The position numbers and the translations under genes are program-made. Positions 46,474 to 56,838 of a DNA stretch of 64,000 nt are shown here, piece by piece; position 1 is the stretch's first letter, and each line of letters begins with the position of its first letter. The stretch covers positions 434,001 to 498,000 of the forward strand of contig NZ_PPXG01000001.1 of the NCBI RefSeq assembly GCF_002909485.1, given 5' to 3'. The DNA is from Stutzerimonas stutzeri. GTDB taxonomy: Bacteria > Pseudomonadota > Gammaproteobacteria > Pseudomonadales > Pseudomonadaceae. A model generated the notes under the pieces. It did not search any database, was not told the DNA's origin, and was given only the letters and a program-made list of their open reading frames with translations.

Positions 46474-47285
46474 CGTTGCCCGAATACCCGCCATTGGCGC
46501 AGGCAAGCGAGGAGGCGCCGTTCTACGTAGCGAGCGGTAATGAGGTCGCGATGTTCGAGCGCTGCCATGCGCGCGACCTGGCGGTCATGCTCAAAGGGCC
46601 GACCGGCTGCGGTAAGACCCGCTTCGTCGAGCATATGGCCTGGAAGCTGGGGCGGCCGCTGATCACGGTGGCCTGCCACGATGATCTGTCTGCCAGCGAT
46701 CTGATCGGGCGCTTCCTCATTCGCCATGACGGCACCGTCTGGCAGGACGGCCCTCTGACCCGGGCTGTACGTGAGGGAGCCATCTGCTATCTGGATGAAG
46801 TTGTCGAAGCGCGGCAGGACACGGTGGTCGTCCTGCACGCTTTGACCGATCACCGGCGCCTGTTACCGATCGACAAGACCGGTGAGTTGCTGATGGCATC
46901 ACCAGGCTTTCAGTTGGTGATCTCCTACAACCCGGGCTACCAGCGCATGCTCAAGGACCTCAAGCCAAGCACGCGTCAGCGTTTCGTGGCTATGGATCTG
47001 GATTTCCCGGGCGAAGAGGAGGAGGCGAGGATCGTCCAGCGCGAAAGTGGTGTCGATGCACCGACCGCGCGCGCCTTGGTCACGCTGGCGCGCAGGCTGC
47101 GAGCGCTGCGTGACCGTGGCTTGGCCGAGGTGCCCAGCACCCGCCTGCTGATCGCCGCAGGCGCACTTTGCGCCGATGGCATAGCAGTTCGGGAAGCTTG
47201 CCTGGCGGCAATCGTCTCGCCCCTTTCGGACGACGAAGCGCTGGTCGGGGCGATGCGCGATCTGGTCGACGGAACCTTCATCTAG
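46470..47285 (+). CDS. norQ: MoxR-type AAA+ ATPase for NO-reductase activation
   Basis: 271 residues from a GTG that overlaps the norB stop (GTGA), with GGAGGTG upstream. Walker A GPTGCGKT (43-50), Walker B AICYLDEVVEA and sensor sequences place it in the MoxR/NorQ group. NorQ works with the VWA protein NorD to insert the non-haem iron (FeB) into NorB. The longer frame that runs through norB to the left is not the gene start. norD follows 3 bp later. Confidence 0.93.
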   Translation: MTLPEYPPLAQASEEAPFYVASGNEVAMFERCHARDLAVMLKGPTGCGKTRFVEHMAWKLGRPLITVACHDDLSASDLIGRFLIRHDGTVWQDGPLTRAVREGAICYLDEVVEARQDTVVVLHALTDHRRLLPIDKTGELLMASPGFQLVISYNPGYQRMLKDLKPSTRQRFVAMDLDFPGEEEEARIVQRESGVDAPTARALVTLARRLRALRDRGLAEVPSTRLLIAAGALCADGIAVREACLAAIVSPLSDDEALVGAMRDLVDGTFI

Positions 47286-47288
47286 ACC

Positions 47289-49310
47289 ATGGCCGAAGCC
47301 GAAGAAGTTCTTACCGACGCTGCGCGGCATGCGACGGTCTTCGCCCAACGCCTTTGGCGCCGCTACAGCCCAGCGCCGGACGCACCGGCAAGTCTGCCCC
47401 TTAGCGAAGTGGCTGAGCGCCTGGAGTTGCTACTGGCGGCAGTATTCGGCAACAGCTATCGGCTGCGTATCGCCCAGCCGCCGGCACGACCGACCTTGCT
47501 GGCAGACTGGTTCGGCCGAAGTCCCAGGCCGCAGCGACTCGCGGCAGTGCCGGCAACCGATGGTGCGAGTATCTGGTTGCCGCGCACGCTGGATATCCCT
47601 GATCGCACACTTGCATCGACTCTCTACAAAGTGATGGCCTTGCAGCAGGCCATGCGTATTCGCCGGGGCTGTGCACTGCCCCAATGGCACAGTCTGCCGC
47701 CACTGGCTGGTGCGCTGTACCACCTGCTGGAAGCCTATGCGGCCGAGCGCGAGTTGTTAGAGGAAATGCCAGGGCTTGCCGACTCGGCGCAGGCATTGCG
47801 GGCCTGCGCACTCGCGCGTCGTCCACCGCTGAGTGCATTCGGTTCGGCACGGCGGCCTTTGGAGGCTCGCGTGCGAGCGCTGTTGGTGGGCGAAGCGGAT
47901 GGTTTTCCGCAATCGCCTACGCCAGAAACCTCATGCGAGTGGGCGACTCGATTGGTGGCCGAATGGGCGTTGGAACCTGCTTCTGGAGGACGCATCGGCC
48001 AGGAGCCGCTGTTCGCGGACTGGTGGACCGGAACGTTGCTGGCTCCTGCGATGCGCCATCAGCAGCATACGGTCGCTGCCCAGGCTTCACTCGACCCCAC
48101 TCAGCCGGCGCCGCAGAGCGTGCGGCTCGAACGGCGACCCGATATTCGTCAGGCGCGCCCCGATGAGGATGAATCGGAGGAAAGCGGACCACTGATGATC
48201 CAGTTGGACGAGCCCCATCCCCATGCGGAAGACCCGATGGGCTTGCAGCGGCCCATCGATCGGGACGATGCGGATGCCGAGCTGTTCGGTGAAATGCTCG
48301 GCGATCTTCCTCAGGCGCGCCTGGTGGCTTCGCCTGGGCGACCCAAAGAGGTGCTGCTGGCTGATGATCCTCCTGACGCTTCGGCCACCGTGCTTGCGCC
48401 CGGCATTTCGGCTGCGCAGCTAGGGATCGCCTATCCCGAATGGGATTACCGTACGCAGCATTACCGCGAGCAGAGCGCGCTCGTGCAGGTACGCGCAGCT
48501 CCGCCGGGTAGTGCAGCCTGGGTAGCGGAAACGCTCGAATCCCATCGAGGATTGCTCGAGGGGATTCGTCGCCGTTTCGAATTGCTGCGCACCCATCGGG
48601 CCTGGTTGCGCGGTCAGGTCGATGGAGACGAGCTGGATCTGGATGCCTATGTCGATGCGCTAGCGAATCTGCGGGCGGGTAGCGGGCTGACCGACCGTCT
48701 GTACCGCACGCAACGTTGTGCGGAGCGGAACCTGGCCATCCTGCTGCTCATCGATGTCAGCGGGTCGACGGACAGCTGGATTTCCCAGGGGCGACGCGTG
48801 ATAGATGTCGAGCGCGAAGCCCTGTTGCTGGTGAGCATCGCGCTGCAGAGCCTGGGTGCGCCCTATGCGATACAGGCATTTTCAGGGCAGGGCAGGGAAG
48901 CGGTCTTGGTCCGTAATATCAAGACCTTCGAGGAGGCTTACGGGCAGGACGTGGCACTCCGCATAGCCTCCCTGGAGCCGGAGCATTACACCCGCTGCGG
49001 CGCGGCTATCCGCCATGCCAGTGCCAGCCTGATGCGCCAGCCAGCAGCCCGTCGACTACTGCTGGTGCTGTCCGATGGAAAGCCCAGTGACAATGATGAC
49101 TACGAAGGCCGATATGGAATCGAAGACACCCGCCAGGCGGTTCTGGAAGCGGTGCTGCAGGGAATATCGCCGTTCTGCCTGACCATCGACCGGCAGGCCA
49201 GCGCCTACCTGCCACGGATATTCGGCGCCACCCGCTACGCGCTGCTACCCCGTCCAAACTTGCTGCCTACGGTATTGCTCGACTGGATGAAGCGCCTGGT
49301 ACAGGGCTAG
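47289..49310 (+). CDS. norD: VWA-domain NO-reductase activation protein
   Basis: 673 residues. A long variable N-terminal region (about 1-480) precedes a von Willebrand A domain with a complete MIDAS, DVSGSTDSW (Asp489, Ser491, Ser493), and the later LVLSDGKPSDNDDY. NorD pairs with NorQ as an AAA+/VWA chaperone for NorCB. The ATG at 47289 is 3 bp after norQ. It is the last gene of the denitrification run; no nnrR, norR, nirV or dnr gene is in the window. Confidence 0.93.
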   Translation: MAEAEEVLTDAARHATVFAQRLWRRYSPAPDAPASLPLSEVAERLELLLAAVFGNSYRLRIAQPPARPTLLADWFGRSPRPQRLAAVPATDGASIWLPRTLDIPDRTLASTLYKVMALQQAMRIRRGCALPQWHSLPPLAGALYHLLEAYAAERELLEEMPGLADSAQALRACALARRPPLSAFGSARRPLEARVRALLVGEADGFPQSPTPETSCEWATRLVAEWALEPASGGRIGQEPLFADWWTGTLLAPAMRHQQHTVAAQASLDPTQPAPQSVRLERRPDIRQARPDEDESEESGPLMIQLDEPHPHAEDPMGLQRPIDRDDADAELFGEMLGDLPQARLVASPGRPKEVLLADDPPDASATVLAPGISAAQLGIAYPEWDYRTQHYREQSALVQVRAAPPGSAAWVAETLESHRGLLEGIRRRFELLRTHRAWLRGQVDGDELDLDAYVDALANLRAGSGLTDRLYRTQRCAERNLAILLLIDVSGSTDSWISQGRRVIDVEREALLLVSIALQSLGAPYAIQAFSGQGREAVLVRNIKTFEEAYGQDVALRIASLEPEHYTRCGAAIRHASASLMRQPAARRLLLVLSDGKPSDNDDYEGRYGIEDTRQAVLEAVLQGISPFCLTIDRQASAYLPRIFGATRYALLPRPNLLPTVLLDWMKRLVQG

Positions 49311-49359
49311 CGGCTATTTCGAGCCGTCGATGAGCGACATGGAATCGCCTGCGTGAATA

Positions 49360-49375
49360 CTGTATAAATAGACAG
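49360..49375. promoter_or_regulatory. LexA box of the imuA-imuB-dnaE2 operon
   Basis: CTGT-ATAAATAG-ACAG is a perfect CTGT-N8-ACAG SOS box; flanking bases extend it to TACTGT...ACAGTA. It lies 34 bp before the small GTG frame and 90 bp before imuA. Confidence 0.92.
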
Positions 49376-49393
49376 TATTCAGAGGTGAACTCC

Positions 49394-49465
49394 GTGAGCA
49401 GTGCATTCATTTCTTTGCTTAATAAGGCATTTCCTGGCCGAACGCTGATAGCGAGGTTCGCCTGA
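49394..49465 (+). CDS. Possible 23-residue leader peptide coupled to imuA
   Basis: A GTG at 49394, with GAGG at 49383-49386 upstream, opens 23 codons (VSSAFISLLNKAFPGRTLIARF and a final Ala). The frame ends in TGA whose last base is the first base of the imuA ATG (TGATG). It lies between the LexA box and imuA. The exact stop/start overlap and the ribosome binding site support translation, but a chance frame of this length is quite possible. No similarity to LexA2 was seen. Confidence 0.35.
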   Translation: MSSAFISLLNKAFPGRTLIARFA

Positions 49466-50082
49466 TGGGAACGGTCGCAGCGCTCGAAGTCCTGCTCGAC
49501 CAGCGTCGTGTATGGCGGGGGCAGTCGGTTGCGCCCGCTGCCGGAGCGCAGCCGACAGGCCATGCTCAATTGGACAGGCGTCTGCCTTCGGGCGGCTGGC
49601 CGCGAGCTGCACTGACCGAGATCCTGATGCCCGCTGCCGGGACAGGAGAGCTGCGCTTGCTGTGGCCAACCATCGCCCGTCTTACCGCTGCTGGTCAGCG
49701 CGTCGTGCTGGTGGCGCCACCTTTCATTCCCTATCCGGCTGCATGGCTGGCAGCCGGTGTCGCCTTGCAACACCTGGTGATTATCCAGGCGACCGGCAAG
49801 GAAGTGCTGTGGGCCGCGGAGCAATGCCTGCGTTCCGGGTGTTGTGCAGCCGTGCTGTGCTGGCCGCAGCGTGCGGATGACCGCGGCATGCGTCGCCTGC
49901 AGGTGGCGGCCGAAAGCGGAGATAGTTTGGGTTTTGCTCTTCGTGATGCCGGCGAGGCAGTCAATCCGTCACCAGCGGCATTGCGCCTTGTGCTGGATAC
50001 GCCGCCTGGATCGGTGCGGCTACTCAAATGCCGAGGCGGTGTGGTGCCGCAGACCTCGTTTGCCCTGGCTGAGGGAGCCTGA
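49465..50082 (+). CDS. imuA: ImuA, SulA/RecA-like translesion mutagenesis protein
   Basis: 205 residues. ImuA is a RecA-fold relative that works with ImuB and DnaE2 in damage-induced mutagenesis. The family pattern is visible: an early GHAQLDRRLPSGGWPRAALTEIL (the lid of a degenerate P-loop), LVAPPFIPYPAAW, and the C-terminal GSVRLLKCRGGVVP. The Walker A lysine is missing, as is normal in ImuA. imuB follows 5 bp later. Unlike many pseudomonads, no lexA2 precedes it here. Confidence 0.92.
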   Translation: MGTVAALEVLLDQRRVWRGQSVAPAAGAQPTGHAQLDRRLPSGGWPRAALTEILMPAAGTGELRLLWPTIARLTAAGQRVVLVAPPFIPYPAAWLAAGVALQHLVIIQATGKEVLWAAEQCLRSGCCAAVLCWPQRADDRGMRRLQVAAESGDSLGFALRDAGEAVNPSPAALRLVLDTPPGSVRLLKCRGGVVPQTSFALAEGA

Positions 50083-50087
50083 CGGCA

Positions 50088-51500
50088 ATGCGCTGGGCCT
50101 GCATTGTTCTGCCGCAACTGGCACTCGACGGCGTGCTGCGTGCGCAAGAAGTTGGCGATGCGCCGCTGGCCATGATCACCGGGGGGGTGCAACGACGATT
50201 GTTGCAGGCAGTCAACGCACCGGCACGCCAGCTTGGGCTACGTCCAGGCATGACACTGACGGCGGCACAGGCCCTGGCGCGAGACTTCATCCGGGTTGAG
50301 TACGACACTCGCGAAATAGAACGTTCGGAGCGCTTGCTGGCCGCCTGGGCCTATCGCTTCAGTTCGCATGTCAGCCTGTTCTATCCGCGCACCCTGCTGC
50401 TGGAGGTGGAATCCAGCCTTGCACTCTTCGGTCCCTGGCCGCGGTTCGAGGCCAGATTGCGTCAGGAACTCACCGATCTGGGTTTCCGTCACCGCATCGT
50501 AGTGGCACCAAATCCCGTTGCGGCACGTGTGCTGGCGAATGTTCACGATGGCCTGGTGGTCGATGAGCAGGGCCTGCTCGAGACGCTCATGCCTCTTTCG
50601 CTGGAGCGACTCGGTTTGCCGCGCGACGCTACCCGAAGCTGCCAGCGCATGGGAGTACGCACGCTTCGCCAGTTGCTGGCACTGCCTCGCTCGGGGCTGG
50701 CGAAACGTTTCCCTGCAGAAGTACTGCTGCAACTTGATCGCCTGCTGGGGCAACAACCTATAGCGCTGGATTATTTCCTGCCGCCTGAGCGTTTCGAGCA
50801 GCGGCTGGAGTTCAATTTTGACGTCGAGTCGCATCAGGCACTGCTGTTTCCGTTGCGACGGTTGTGCGCGGATCTGGCGGCTTTCCTGCACGGCCGTGAT
50901 TGTGGTGTGGAGCGCTTCGTGTTGCACATGGAGCATCGTTCAGCTGCGGACACTCGGCTCGATGTGGGGTTGCTGAGCCCGGAGCGCGCGAGCGAGCGGC
51001 TTTTCGAGCTGGCGCGTGGGCGCCTGGAGCGTTTGCAACTGCCGACGGCAACGCAGGCGCTACGGTTGGTAGCCGAAGACCTGCCCGTGTTCGTGCCTGA
51101 GTGCCGAGAGCTGTTCGATGACCGCCCGCAGCGTAGCCTGGTCTGGCTGCAATTGCGGGAGCGATTGCGAGCCCGCCTGGGTGAGGAGGCGGTTCTGGCG
51201 TTGCATGCGCGGGACGATCATCGTCCGGAACATGCCTGGCGATTGGCTACCGAGGATGGTTCGGGCAGTCATGGGTCTGCGGATAAGCGCCCCGGATGGT
51301 TGCTGCCACAGGCGAAGCAGCTGAAGGAAAATGAGGTCCGGATTCTGAGCGGTCCAGAGCGAATCGAGTCCGGCTGGTGGGACGCGGACGATATTCGACG
51401 TGACTACTTCCTGATCGAAACTCGCACTGGGCAGCTGGGTTGGGCCTATCGAGCGTTCGGGGAGGCAGGCCCTCTGATGCTGCAGGGGTGGTTCGCATGA
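50088..51500 (+). CDS. imuB: ImuB, inactive Y-family polymerase-like protein
   Basis: 470 residues. ImuB has the fold of DinB-type polymerases but lacks the catalytic acidic residues. It acts as a hub that binds the beta clamp, ImuA and DnaE2. Family features: [18 protein letters not shown] at the start (position of the missing first catalytic Asp), [13 protein letters not shown], and a helix-hairpin-helix-like [19 protein letters not shown]. Its stop overlaps the dnaE2 start (ATGA). Confidence 0.92.
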   Translation: MRWACIVLPQLALDGVLRAQEVGDAPLAMITGGVQRRLLQAVNAPARQLGLRPGMTLTAAQALARDFIRVEYDTREIERSERLLAAWAYRFSSHVSLFYPRTLLLEVESSLALFGPWPRFEARLRQELTDLGFRHRIVVAPNPVAARVLANVHDGLVVDEQGLLETLMPLSLERLGLPRDATRSCQRMGVRTLRQLLALPRSGLAKRFPAEVLLQLDRLLGQQPIALDYFLPPERFEQRLEFNFDVESHQALLFPLRRLCADLAAFLHGRDCGVERFVLHMEHRSAADTRLDVGLLSPERASERLFELARGRLERLQLPTATQALRLVAEDLPVFVPECRELFDDRPQRSLVWLQLRERLRARLGEEAVLALHARDDHRPEHAWRLATEDGSGSHGSADKRPGWLLPQAKQLKENEVRILSGPERIESGWWDADDIRRDYFLIETRTGQLGWAYRAFGEAGPLMLQGWFA

Positions 51501-54500
51501 ACTTGCCCGATTACGCGGAGCTGCATTGCCTGTCCAACTTCAGTTTTCAGCGCGGCGCTTCCAGCGCAGGTGAACTGTTCAAGCGCGCTCACCAACAGGC
51601 CTACAAGGCGCTGGCCATCACCGATGAGTGCTCCCTGGCGGGGATCGTGCGTGCGTGGCAGGCCGCCAGAGAGGCGGGCGTTCCATTGATCGTCGGCAGT
51701 GAAGTAAAGGTCGAGGACGGCCCCAAACTGGTGCTGTTGGTGGAGAACATCAAGGGCTACCAGAATCTGTGTCGCATCATCACCCTGGCACGTCGGCGTG
51801 CGCAGAAAGGGCAGTACCGTTTGCTGCGCGAGGATATCGATCAGTCCGCGCAGGGGCTTCTAGCGCTCTGGCTGCCGGAGCTCGATGACAACGAAAGCCA
51901 TGGCCGTTGGCTCAGTGAGCGCTTTGCCGATCGCCTCTGGCTGGCGGTCGAACTGCACTACGGTAGTGATGACGCACGGCGCCTCGCACATTGTCAGGCT
52001 TTGGCTCGATCGCTTGGCATCGCCTTGGTGGCTGCCGGCGATGTTCATATGCACGCCCGCGGGCGGCGTGCGCTGCAGGATTGCCTGGCAGCCATCCGCC
52101 ATCACTGCAGCGTTGCCGAAGCCGGGCACCGACTTTTTCCCAATGGCGAACGTCACCTTCGTTCACGGGATCAACTGGCCGAGCTGTACCCAGCCGCGCT
52201 GCTCGATGAAACGCTGAGAATTGCCGAGCGCTGCCGATTCGACCTTGGCCAACTGCGCTATGAGTATCCCCACGAGCTGGTACCGTATGGGCAGACCGCT
52301 ACCCACTGGCTGCGCCATCTGACAGAGCAGGGTGCGCTTTCTCGCTGGCCCGGAGGCACTCCCGCGGTCGCCCGTGATCGGATCGAAAGCGAACTCCAGC
52401 TGATCGCCGAGTTGGGTTACGAAAGCTACTTTCTGACCGTGCACGACATCGTTCGCTTTGCGCGCGAACGCAGCATTCTCTGTCAGGGGCGCGGGTCTGC
52501 CGCCAATTCCACGGTCTGTTACGCACTTGGCATCACCGAGCTGGATCCGTCGCAGCGGCACATGCTGTTTGCCCGCTTTCTATCGAAGGAGCGTAACGAG
52601 CCGCCGGATATAGATGTCGATTTCGAGCATGAGCGGCGCGAGGAAGTCATTCAGTACATCTTCCGTCGCTATGGTCGCGAACGTGCGGCATTGACCGCTG
52701 TGGTCAGCAGCTATCGGGGAGCTGGAGCTGTGCGAGACGTGGCCAAGGCGCTGGGTTTGCCGCCCGATCAGGTCAGTGCGCTGGCGGATTGCTGCGGTCA
52801 CTACAGCAGCGCGCCGCCAGCTCCTGAGCGCCTTCGCGAGGCGGGCTTCGACCCCGACAATCCGTTACTGCGTCGGGTGCTGGTGCTGACCAGCCAGCTG
52901 GTGGGGTTTCCCCGTCATCTGTCGCAGCATCCAGGCGGTTTCGTCATTTCCGAGCGGCCGCTGCAGACGCTGGTGCCGGTTGAAAATGCCGCAATGGCAG
53001 AACGCACCATCATTCAGTGGGACAAGGATGATCTGGACCTGATGGGGCTGCTCAAGGTCGATGTTCTGGCGCTGGGCATGCTCAGCGCGTTGCGTCGCTG
53101 CTTCGATCTGATCGAGCGATATCGAGGCCAGCGCTGGACGCTGGCGAGCCTGCCACAGGAGGACCCGGCGACCTACGCCATGATCTCGCGCGCCGATACC
53201 GTCGGCGTGTTCCAGATAGAGTCCCGTGCGCAGATGGCCATGCTGCCCAGGCTTCGTCCGCAGACCTTTTATGACCTGGTCATTCAGGTGGCCATCGTGC
53301 GGCCAGGGCCGATCCAGGGCGATATGGTGCATCCCTATTTGCGTCGGCGTAACGGTGAGGAGCCGGAAACCTATGCGTCCGAAGAGCTTCGTGCCGTGCT
53401 CGAACGAACGCTGGGTGTTCCGCTGTTTCAGGAGCAGGTCATGGAGCTGGCCATCGTCGCGGCCGACTACACGCCAGGCGAGGCAGACCAGCTGCGCCGC
53501 TCCATGGCGGCATGGAAGCGTCATGGGGGTCTCGAGCCGCACCGGCAGCGGCTGACCGAGCGCATGCGCGCCAATGGTTATCAGGCTGAATTCGCCGCGC
53601 GCCTGTTCGAACAGATCAAGGGCTTCGGCAGCTATGGCTTCCCCGAATCCCACGCAGCCAGCTTCGCCTTGCTGTCCTATGCCAGCAGCTGGTTGAAGTG
53701 TCACGAGCCGGCGGCCTTTGCCTGTGCCCTGATCAACAGCTGGCCTATGGGCTTCTACAGTCCTGACCAGATTCTTCAGGATGCGCGCCGTCACGGCATC
53801 GAAATACGTCCGGTCGATATTCGTTTCAGTGACTGGGAATGCTCGTTGGAGAGTGGCGAGCAGGGTGACGCTGCCATCCGGCTGGGCTTGTGTCTAGTGC
53901 GCGGGCTCAAGGGCGAAGACGCTCTACGCTTGGTGCGGAGTCGTCAGCAGGCAGCGTTTGCGGATGTTGAGGACGTCTGTCGACGCGCGGCGCTGGATCG
54001 CCGGTCGCGCGAGTTGCTGGCTGATGCCGGCGCATTGCGTGGCCTTGCGGGCCATCGCCACCGAGCCCGCTGGGCCATTGCCGGCGTCGAGGAACAGTTG
54101 CCTCTGTTCGCCGGACTGGTGACGCAAGAGTCCGTGGTGACACTGCCGCTGCCGAGCGTGGCTGAAGATCTGCAGAGCGATTACGAGCTGCTGGGCACCA
54201 CGCTGGGCCCGCATCCACTGCAGTTGTTGCGTGGGACCTTGCGAGCACGGCGCTGCCTGGCTTCAAGGGATCTGGCCGGCGTTGACAGCGGACGTCAGGT
54301 GCGTGTGGCAGGGCTGGTGACTGGACGGCAGAAACCGCAAACAGCCAGCGGCGTGATCTTCGTGACGCTGGAGGACGAATTCGGCATGGTCAACGTCGTG
54401 GTGTGGCATGAATTGGCCGAGCGGCAGCGGCGGGCGCTCGTCGGCTCACAACTGCTGGAGGTCGAAGGCAAGCTGGAAAGCCAGGACGGGGTCAGACATC

Positions 54501-54574
54501 TCATAGCCGGGCGCCTGACCGATCTGAGCGTGTTGCTGAGCGGCCTAGACATACGCAGTCGTGACTTTCGCTGA
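51497..54574 (+). CDS. dnaE2: Error-prone DNA polymerase DnaE2
   Basis: 1025 residues from the ATG at 51497, the usual DnaE2 length and shorter than replicative DnaE. Order: PHP domain (about 5-200, [17 protein letters not shown]), palm with catalytic Asp371 and Asp373 in [14 protein letters not shown], and a C-terminal OB fold ([27 protein letters not shown]). It extends primers past lesions together with ImuA/ImuB under SOS control. The operon is compact (5-bp gap, then a 4-nt overlap), so the LexA box at 49360 governs all three genes. Confidence 0.96.
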   Translation: MNLPDYAELHCLSNFSFQRGASSAGELFKRAHQQAYKALAITDECSLAGIVRAWQAAREAGVPLIVGSEVKVEDGPKLVLLVENIKGYQNLCRIITLARRRAQKGQYRLLREDIDQSAQGLLALWLPELDDNESHGRWLSERFADRLWLAVELHYGSDDARRLAHCQALARSLGIALVAAGDVHMHARGRRALQDCLAAIRHHCSVAEAGHRLFPNGERHLRSRDQLAELYPAALLDETLRIAERCRFDLGQLRYEYPHELVPYGQTATHWLRHLTEQGALSRWPGGTPAVARDRIESELQLIAELGYESYFLTVHDIVRFARERSILCQGRGSAANSTVCYALGITELDPSQRHMLFARFLSKERNEPPDIDVDFEHERREEVIQYIFRRYGRERAALTAVVSSYRGAGAVRDVAKALGLPPDQVSALADCCGHYSSAPPAPERLREAGFDPDNPLLRRVLVLTSQLVGFPRHLSQHPGGFVISERPLQTLVPVENAAMAERTIIQWDKDDLDLMGLLKVDVLALGMLSALRRCFDLIERYRGQRWTLASLPQEDPATYAMISRADTVGVFQIESRAQMAMLPRLRPQTFYDLVIQVAIVRPGPIQGDMVHPYLRRRNGEEPETYASEELRAVLERTLGVPLFQEQVMELAIVAADYTPGEADQLRRSMAAWKRHGGLEPHRQRLTERMRANGYQAEFAARLFEQIKGFGSYGFPESHAASFALLSYASSWLKCHEPAAFACALINSWPMGFYSPDQILQDARRHGIEIRPVDIRFSDWECSLESGEQGDAAIRLGLCLVRGLKGEDALRLVRSRQQAAFADVEDVCRRAALDRRSRELLADAGALRGLAGHRHRARWAIAGVEEQLPLFAGLVTQESVVTLPLPSVAEDLQSDYELLGTTLGPHPLQLLRGTLRARRCLASRDLAGVDSGRQVRVAGLVTGRQKPQTASGVIFVTLEDEFGMVNVVVWHELAERQRRALVGSQLLEVEGKLESQDGVRHLIAGRLTDLSVLLSGLDIRSRDFR

Positions 54575-54616
54575 ATGGCTTGCCTAGCCGCCATTCGGTT
54601 CGGCGTGACAGGCAGG

Positions 54617-54645
54617 GTGACTTATGTCAACCGAGCCACTAGAAT
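54617..54645 (+). promoter_or_regulatory. Probable sigma-70 promoter of tig
   Basis: GTGACT (54617-54622) and TAGAAT (54640-54645) with 17 bp between them, 57 bp before the tig start. Confidence 0.55.
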
Positions 54646-54702
54646 GCTTGCCCATTCTGGGGCCGGAACGCCCGGCTTATGTCTGTGCAACGAGGAAAAT
54701 CC

Positions 54703-56013
54703 ATGCAAGTTTCTGTTGAAAGCACCTCCGCTCTTGAGCGCCGCATGACCATCGGCGTGCCGGTCGAGCGCATCGAGACCGAAGTCAACAAGCGTCTGCA
54801 ACAGACCGCCAGCCGTGCCAAGATTCCTGGATTCCGCCCCGGCAAGGTGCCGATGAGCGTGATCCGTCAGCGTTACGAAGAAGCCGCTCGCCAGGAAGCC
54901 CTGGGTGACCTGATTCAGTCGACCTTCTATGAAGCCATCGTCGCCGAGAAGCTGAACCCGGCCGGTGCTCCATCTGTCGAGCCGAAAGTGTTCGAAAAAG
55001 GCAAGGACCTGGAGTACGTCGCTACCTTCGAAGTATTCCCGGAGTTCGAGGTCGCTGGCCTCGAAGCCATCGAGATCGAGCGCCTGCAGGCTGAAGTGGC
55101 CGATAGCGACGTCGACAACATGCTGGAAATCCTGCGCAAGCAGAACACTCGCTTCGAGAACGTCGAGCGTGCTGCCGAAGACGGCGACCAGCTGAACATC
55201 GATTTCGTCGGCAAGATCGACGGCGAGGCCTTCGCTGGTGGCTCGGCCAAGGGCACTCAGCTCGTTCTGGGCTCGGGTCGCATGATCCCTGGTTTCGAAG
55301 ACGCCCTGGTCGGTGCCAAAGCCGGTGAAGAGCGCGTGATCAACCCGACTTTCCCCGAGGATTACCAGAACCTCGATCTGGCAGGTAAAACCGCTGAGTT
55401 CACCGTTACCGTGAACAGCATTGCCGCTCCGCAGCTGCCAGAACTCAATGACGAGTTCTTCGCTCAGTTCGGCGTGCAGGAAGGCGGCGTAGAAGGTTTC
55501 CGCGCCGAAGTCAAAAAGAACATGGAGCGCGAGCTGCGCCAGGCCATCAAGACCAAGGTGAAGAACCAGGTCATGGAAGGTCTGGTAGCTGGCAATCCGA
55601 TCGAAGTGCCCAAAGCACTGATCGACAACGAAGTGAACCGTCTGCGCGTCCAGGCCGTTCAGCAGTTCGGCGGCAACATCAAGCCCGACCAGCTGCCGGC
55701 CGACCTCTTCCAGGAGCAGGCCAAGCGCCGCGTCGTTCTGGGCCTGATCGTGGCTGAAGTGGTCAAGCAGAAAGAGCTGAAGCCTGATGAAGCGCGTGTC
55801 CGTGAGCTGATCGAAGAGATGGCATCTGCCTATCAGGAGCCGGAGCAGGTTGTTTCCTGGTACTACAAGAATGACGAGCAGTTGAACGAAGTGCGTTCGG
55901 TTGTGCTCGAAGAGCAAGTTGTAGATACTGTCCTGCAGCAGGCCAAGGTGACCGACAAGTCGGTCTCTTACGAAGAAGCTGTCAAGCCTGCGGAAGCCCC
56001 GCAAGCAGCCTGA
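54703..56013 (+). CDS. tig: Trigger factor (ribosome-associated chaperone)
   Basis: 436 residues from the ATG at 54703 (GAGGAAA upstream). The N-terminal ribosome-binding domain has the signature [12 protein letters not shown] (about 43-54). The central FKBP-type prolyl isomerase domain follows (about 160-245, [20 protein letters not shown]), then a helical C-terminal chaperone domain. It meets nascent chains at the exit tunnel. The order tig-clpP-clpX-lon is conserved in Pseudomonas. A hairpin follows the stop. A 466-codon antisense frame is a codon-bias shadow. Confidence 0.97.
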   Translation: MQVSVESTSALERRMTIGVPVERIETEVNKRLQQTASRAKIPGFRPGKVPMSVIRQRYEEAARQEALGDLIQSTFYEAIVAEKLNPAGAPSVEPKVFEKGKDLEYVATFEVFPEFEVAGLEAIEIERLQAEVADSDVDNMLEILRKQNTRFENVERAAEDGDQLNIDFVGKIDGEAFAGGSAKGTQLVLGSGRMIPGFEDALVGAKAGEERVINPTFPEDYQNLDLAGKTAEFTVTVNSIAAPQLPELNDEFFAQFGVQEGGVEGFRAEVKKNMERELRQAIKTKVKNQVMEGLVAGNPIEVPKALIDNEVNRLRVQAVQQFGGNIKPDQLPADLFQEQAKRRVVLGLIVAEVVKQKELKPDEARVRELIEEMASAYQEPEQVVSWYYKNDEQLNEVRSVVLEEQVVDTVLQQAKVTDKSVSYEEAVKPAEAPQAA

Positions 56014-56038
56014 TTTCTTCACGTATTCGAGTGCACAA

Positions 56039-56072
56039 ACATAAGCCAGCCTCGTGCTGGCTTATGTCTTTT
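56039..56072 (+). terminator. Terminator or attenuator between tig and clpP
   Basis: ACATAAGCCAGC and GCTGGCTTATGT form a perfect 12-bp stem with loop CTCGT and CTTTT after it. clpP starts 31 bp later, so part of the transcription may read through. Confidence 0.8.
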
Positions 56073-56102
56073 AAGGCATGACATAGGGAGTATCGTTGGA
56101 AC

Positions 56103-56741
56103 ATGTCCCGCAATCCTTTTATGCAAGCTCCGGACATTCAGGCCGCCGGCGGCCTGGTCCCGATGGTGATCGAGCAATCCGCACGCGGTGAGCGCGCCTA
56201 TGACATCTATTCCCGCCTCCTTAAAGAGCGGGTGATCTTCATGGTTGGCCAGGTCGAAGACTACATGGCCAACCTGATCGTCGCGCAGATGCTGTTCCTT
56301 GAGGCCGAAAACCCCGAGAAGGACATTCACCTGTATATCAACTCCCCAGGTGGCTCGGTCACTGCCGGTATGTCGATCTACGACACCATGCAGTTCATCA
56401 AGCCGGACGTGTCGACCATCTGTATCGGTCAAGCCTGTTCCATGGGCGCCTTGCTCTTGACCGGTGGCGCCGCAGGCAAGCGTTACTGCCTGCCGCATTC
56501 GCGCATGATGATTCACCAGCCACTGGGCGGTTTCCAGGGTCAGGCTTCGGATATTGAAATTCACGCACGTGAAATTCTCACCATCCGTGAGCGCCTGAAC
56601 AAAGTGCTGGCTCACCATACCGGTCAGCCCATGGATGTAATTGCCCGTGACACCGACCGCGACAACTTCATGAGTGGAGAGGACGCCGTCAAGTACGGGC
56701 TGATCGATCAGGTTCTGACTCAGCGTCAAATGGCCGTTTAA
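56103..56741 (+). CDS. clpP: ATP-dependent Clp protease proteolytic subunit
   Basis: 212 residues. Serine protease that forms a double heptameric barrel fed by ClpX or ClpA. Catalytic triad Ser113 ([11 protein letters not shown]), His138 (SRMMIHQP) and Asp187 (DRDNFMS). A short N-terminal propeptide (about 14 residues) is expected to be cut off. The ATG at 56103 is 9 nt after a weak TTGGAAC site. clpX is 97 bp downstream beyond a hairpin. Confidence 0.97.
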   Translation: MSRNPFMQAPDIQAAGGLVPMVIEQSARGERAYDIYSRLLKERVIFMVGQVEDYMANLIVAQMLFLEAENPEKDIHLYINSPGGSVTAGMSIYDTMQFIKPDVSTICIGQACSMGALLLTGGAAGKRYCLPHSRMMIHQPLGGFQGQASDIEIHAREILTIRERLNKVLAHHTGQPMDVIARDTDRDNFMSGEDAVKYGLIDQVLTQRQMAV

Positions 56742-56770
56742 TCTCCACAGCCAGCGATATGCGGCTGCTC

Positions 56771-56792
56771 CGTGGGCTTGAAAAAGCCCACG
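56771..56792 (+). terminator. Hairpin between clpP and clpX
   Basis: CGTGGGCTT and AAGCCCACG form a perfect 9-bp stem around GAAA. There is no T run, so it may act as an mRNA stability or attenuation element rather than a full terminator. Confidence 0.55.
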
Positions 56793-56838
56793 ATTGCCTT
56801 CATCTTGTGTTTCAAGCCTTCCCGATTGGATCGATCGA

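Noticed and set aside
45064-46506. 480-codon minus-strand frame
   Set aside because: Antisense shadow of norB; its translation is low complexity and rich in Gln/His/Arg.
54622-56022. 466-codon minus-strand frame
   Set aside because: Antisense shadow of tig, with no ribosome binding site and no family similarity.
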